Source of the DNA: Paenibacillus sp. V4I3
Lineage (GTDB): Bacteria > Bacillota > Bacilli > Paenibacillales > NBRC-103111
Reading direction: 5' to 3'
DNA: 64,000 nt
NCBI RefSeq assembly: GCF_030817215.1
Contig: NZ_JAUSZA010000001.1
Location: 2,950,501 to 3,014,500, forward strand
Shown here piece after piece: positions 61,976 through 64,000 of this stretch. The notes beneath the pieces were generated by a model. That model did not search any database and was not told the DNA's origin. It worked only from the letters and a program-made list of their open reading frames with translations. Both the position numbers and the translations under genes were made by a program. The stretch's first letter is position 1. Each line of letters opens with the position of its first letter.

Positions 61976-62223
61976 CGGAGCCCTCCTGTCCTTGTTTTGA
62001 GATTGGGGTAATCGGTTATCTTTGGCATGTAATTCGGCTGCTGGGATCGAGCTTAGAAGAAGTCCCATTGCCGCAGTCACATAGATCCAGCGCATTACGG
62101 TCACGCTCCCGGCATATTCCCACATGGGATGTGCTTGATAAAATCCCATAACATGGTTTTCACCTAGTATGACCGTTAACCCATTCATTTATGATTATAT
62201 GAAAAAGCTGGAAGGAAGTAAAT

Positions 62224-62406
62224 TTACATTCCGGCTCCAAAGAAGCTAATTAAGATAAGTACAAACGATAACGAGACCATGATAATCGCCAGTAAGGCTA
62301 GGTACCGTTTCATTTGTGCCGGAAGGCTGTCTTTTTTCATAATCAAAATGATGGCTAGGCAGAAGGATACGAGTACAAATGTGATGATAGATCCAGAATC
62401 GGTCAT
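62224..62406 (-). CDS. Small two-helix membrane protein
   Basis: A 60-residue protein of two hydrophobic helices (about 8-25 and 38-57) with a basic loop (KKDSLPAQMKR). AAGGATG lies a usual distance upstream. Unrecognised; may be cotranscribed with pepF on the minus strand. Confidence 0.6.
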   Translation of the reverse strand: MTDSGSIITFVLVSFCLAIILIMKKDSLPAQMKRYLALLAIIMVSLSFVLILISFFGAGM

Positions 62407-62494
62407 TGTTGAATCATCCTTATCCCTATAGAGTATGACACTTGCTAACTAACGCATGATAGTAACTTTCGCTGTGCAAATCAAAACTCCTTTA

Positions 62495-63331
62495 TCAGCC
62501 AGCATGCTGCATCGTTTCATCAGGATCTTCATCATCCTCCGCTTTGACCAATATGAACTTGCCGCGAGAATCCATTTTGACGGTAAACCGATCTTCGGCA
62601 GCAATCTGTGCTTCATCGCTTAATTCCTTAGGAAGTGTAAGCTGACCGCTGTCCCCAACTTCGACCTGGTAGCCAATCATTTTCGACCATTTGCCTGCTG
62701 CAAGCACAACTACGATGAGCAAACCAATAAATAACCATTTGCCAAGCGGATTTGAGTTGAAATAAGGGGCAAGGAACTTCTCGCCAGTAATCATTTTTCC
62801 AGCGGTTAATACGAGCACACCTGCACCGATGTATAGGATCGACGGATACTTCTCAATCCATTTGATGAACAGCGTACTGCCCCAAACAACGATAGGTACA
62901 CTAACCAGTAGCCCGATAATGACAAGTACGAAGTTACCGTGAGCAGCGCCAGCTACTGCGATGACATTATCAAGACCCATCACGGCATCAGCCACAATAA
63001 TTGTGCGAATAGCTGCCCAGATGCCATCCTTGGCCTTAATGTCTCCGTGATTCTTCTTTTCACTAAGCAGTTTATACGAAATCCAGAGGAGAAGAATACC
63101 GCCGGCCAGTAGAAGACCAGGAATTTTCAGAAGTGTAACGACAGCCATTGTTGCTAGAGCACGAATGATGATGGCGCCTATCGTACCCAATAGAATGACT
63201 TGTTTTTGTGTTTCTTTTTTCAAATTACGAGCAGCCATACCGATAACGATCGCGTTATCTCCCGCAAGTACCAAATCAATGAGAATAATGCTGAGCAGTG
63301 AGACGAAGAAACCTGTTGATAACCAATCCAT
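62495..63331 (-). CDS. TerC-family membrane protein (YjbE-like, Mn-linked)
   Basis: A 278-residue TerC/YjbE protein of about seven helices. Metal-site acidic motifs: LIDLVLAGDNAIVIG and VADAVMGLDNVIAVAG. A soluble C-terminal region has a YQVEVGDSGQLTLPKEL stretch and an acidic tail. TerC proteins (YkoY/YceF/YjbE) export Mn2+ in Bacillus. The gene is preceded by a yybP-ykoY riboswitch, which is the classic control for this family. Confidence 0.92.
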   Translation of the reverse strand: MDWLSTGFFVSLLSIILIDLVLAGDNAIVIGMAARNLKKETQKQVILLGTIGAIIIRALATMAVVTLLKIPGLLLAGGILLLWISYKLLSEKKNHGDIKAKDGIWAAIRTIIVADAVMGLDNVIAVAGAAHGNFVLVIIGLLVSVPIVVWGSTLFIKWIEKYPSILYIGAGVLVLTAGKMITGEKFLAPYFNSNPLGKWLFIGLLIVVVLAAGKWSKMIGYQVEVGDSGQLTLPKELSDEAQIAAEDRFTVKMDSRGKFILVKAEDDEDPDETMQHAG

Positions 63332-63368
63332 GAGCGAACACTCCCTTTAGCGTATTTTTGAAAAAAAT

Positions 63369-63400
63369 AGAGCCTAGCACCGGTGACCGGTGAAGGCTCT
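63369..63400 (-). terminator. Second leader hairpin of the TerC gene
   Basis: AGAGCC/GGCTCT around CACCGG-TGA-CCGGTG; on the minus strand a run of seven Ts follows. With the hairpin at 63413-63445 it makes two tandem terminator-like structures in one leader. Confidence 0.75.
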
Positions 63401-63429
63401 AATTCATCAAAAAAGACCTTCACCAATAA

Positions 63430-63545
63430 ACATGGCAAAGGTCTTGCTAACAACGATTGTCGTTGCCAATAAAGCCGGGACCTGATGAGGATCCGAATTG
63501 ACGACTTTACTGTATCAGCTACTCCCCTTTGGAGTGATACGTATG
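63430..63545 (-). promoter_or_regulatory. yybP-ykoY (Mn2+) riboswitch
   Basis: On the minus strand the aptamer shows AAAGGGGAGTAGCTG (about 63516-63530), GTCGTCA, CAACGACA and the late conserved AGCAAGACCTTTGCC (about 63432-63447). These are the consensus elements of Mn2+-sensing yybP-ykoY RNAs. The 3' strand AAGACCTT (63438-63445 complement) can also pair with AAGGTCTT (63413-63420) followed by TTTTTT, so Mn2+ binding would block a terminator and switch the TerC gene on. Confidence 0.9.
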
Positions 63546-63605
63546 AACTTATAAGTTAATTATAAGAAGGGTAGATGTGAAAGTCAAGGCATTTGGACCA
63601 AAGAA

Positions 63606-63851
63606 TTAAACTTCTTTGAAAGCATCCATGATGGCTTGCCATTCTTCATCTGTGCCTTGGAATTTGTCTTTGGCAAACCGCTCACTGGCCCAGTGTAACA
63701 TAGCTGGTCGTCCGATGAAGGTGTGGCACTCTTCGCCCCATTGATCGGTTATTTCGGTCAGTACGATTTTGCTGCCTTGTACCTCGACATTCAGCATGTT
63801 CCATTTATCTTTTTTGTAAATAACGTGTTTCTTAAAAGGTTGATTTGACAC
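63606..63851 (-). CDS. Hypothetical protein
   Basis: An 81-residue soluble protein (SNQPFKKHVIYKKDKW at the start). The GTG at 63851 follows GAGGAAAACAA at normal distance; longer starts have none. Beta-rich N-terminus then a helical acidic tail (TDEEWQAIMDAFKEV). Resembles small uncharacterised Bacillales proteins; not recognised. Confidence 0.6.
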   Translation of the reverse strand: MSNQPFKKHVIYKKDKWNMLNVEVQGSKIVLTEITDQWGEECHTFIGRPAMLHWASERFAKDKFQGTDEEWQAIMDAFKEV

Positions 63852-64000
63852 TTGTTTTCCTCGTTTCTGCATTGAGCTCAAAGATATAAGCAATCGTACC
63901 ACAAAAAGTGGCGATTTCCAAACAAGCAGCTGTCAATTTCTTGTTGCCTCCAATCATGGTCCTATGATAAAATCCTCCTAATCCTTTCCATAGGGAATGG

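Noticed and set aside
63886..64000. 41-codon minus-strand frame starting near 63956
   Set aside because: AGGAGG is about 15 bases from its ATG and it overlaps the better-supported gene at 63851.

Overview
The window looks like a chromosomal segment from a spore-forming, low-to-mid GC Firmicute of the Paenibacillaceae type. Reasons: strong AGGAGG-type ribosome binding sites with frequent GTG and TTG starts, an alpha/beta-type small acid-soluble spore protein, YtaF, a YtvI-like AI-2E family permease, a PdaA-like deacetylase, the Bacillus-like order polA-mutM-ytaF-coaE followed by nrdR, a HrcA/CIRCE operator, and T-rich intrinsic terminators after most transcription units. No rRNA operon, CRISPR array or complete insertion sequence was seen. 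One tRNA gene (Ala, GGC) is present.

Layout. 1-2.3 kb: a response-regulator gene cut by the window edge, and an EAL-CBS-GGDEF protein. 2.3-10 kb: HAD hydrolase, then the DNA repair and metabolism run polA, mutM, ytaF, coaE, a lytic transglycosylase, then a spore protein gene and nrdR. 10-16.5 kb: small unknown genes, htpG under a CIRCE operator, an HxlR regulator divergent from an MFS pump, and a histidine-rich protein. 16.5-18.7 kb: a decayed, probably foreign island next to tRNA-Ala, bounded by copies of the tRNA 3' end and holding an SPFH/prohibitin-like gene. 18.8-27.5 kb: VanZ, an SgrR-like regulator, a TPR protein, an acyltransferase, a HepT-like protein with a membrane microprotein upstream, a cysteine-bearing winged-helix regulator, KDPG aldolase and ytxGH-like genes. 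27.6-32.9 kb: a phosphodiester glycosidase-like protein, and an XRE-LytTR fusion regulator divergent from a GH15 glucoamylase/glucose dehydrogenase pair. 33-41.5 kb: BdbC, a PdaA-like lipoprotein, glutamate racemase, an M14 peptidase, several very small genes, a folD pseudogene, and an FAD protein divergent from an AraC regulator. 41.5-50.4 kb: permease, methionine aminopeptidase, HxlR, a cysteine-less IscA-like protein with a DUF1450 partner, glutathione peroxidase, an esterase-like phytase-family protein, a WH/HH-motif protein with a Cys/Ser/Gly tail, and an MFS pump. 50.4-64 kb: a c-di-GMP riboswitch before an unknown gene, a DHH pseudogene, RNA and O-methyltransferases, CapA, FAH, GAF-HD-GYP, DUF92, LapA, PepF, and a TerC protein under a Mn2+ (yybP-ykoY) riboswitch.

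How the parts work together. Three separate items concern cyclic-di-GMP: the EAL protein at the left, the GEMM-I riboswitch at 50.5 kb and the GAF-HD-GYP protein at 57.5 kb. The riboswitch target is an unrecognised 101-residue protein. Carbohydrate genes form a small cassette (GH15 hydrolase, then an archaeal-type glucose dehydrogenase) with a double-DNA-binding-domain regulator facing it and two operator-like repeats between. Spore and envelope functions (SASP, YtaF, transglycosylase, PdaA-like, MurI, M14 peptidase) are scattered throughout. At least three genes are decayed: folD, a DHH phosphoesterase, and a frameshifted gene in the tRNA-adjacent island.

All identifications come from reading motifs and gene order by eye. 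No database search or folding program was run. Starts were chosen by ribosome binding site spacing and family length, and often differ from the longest open frame.
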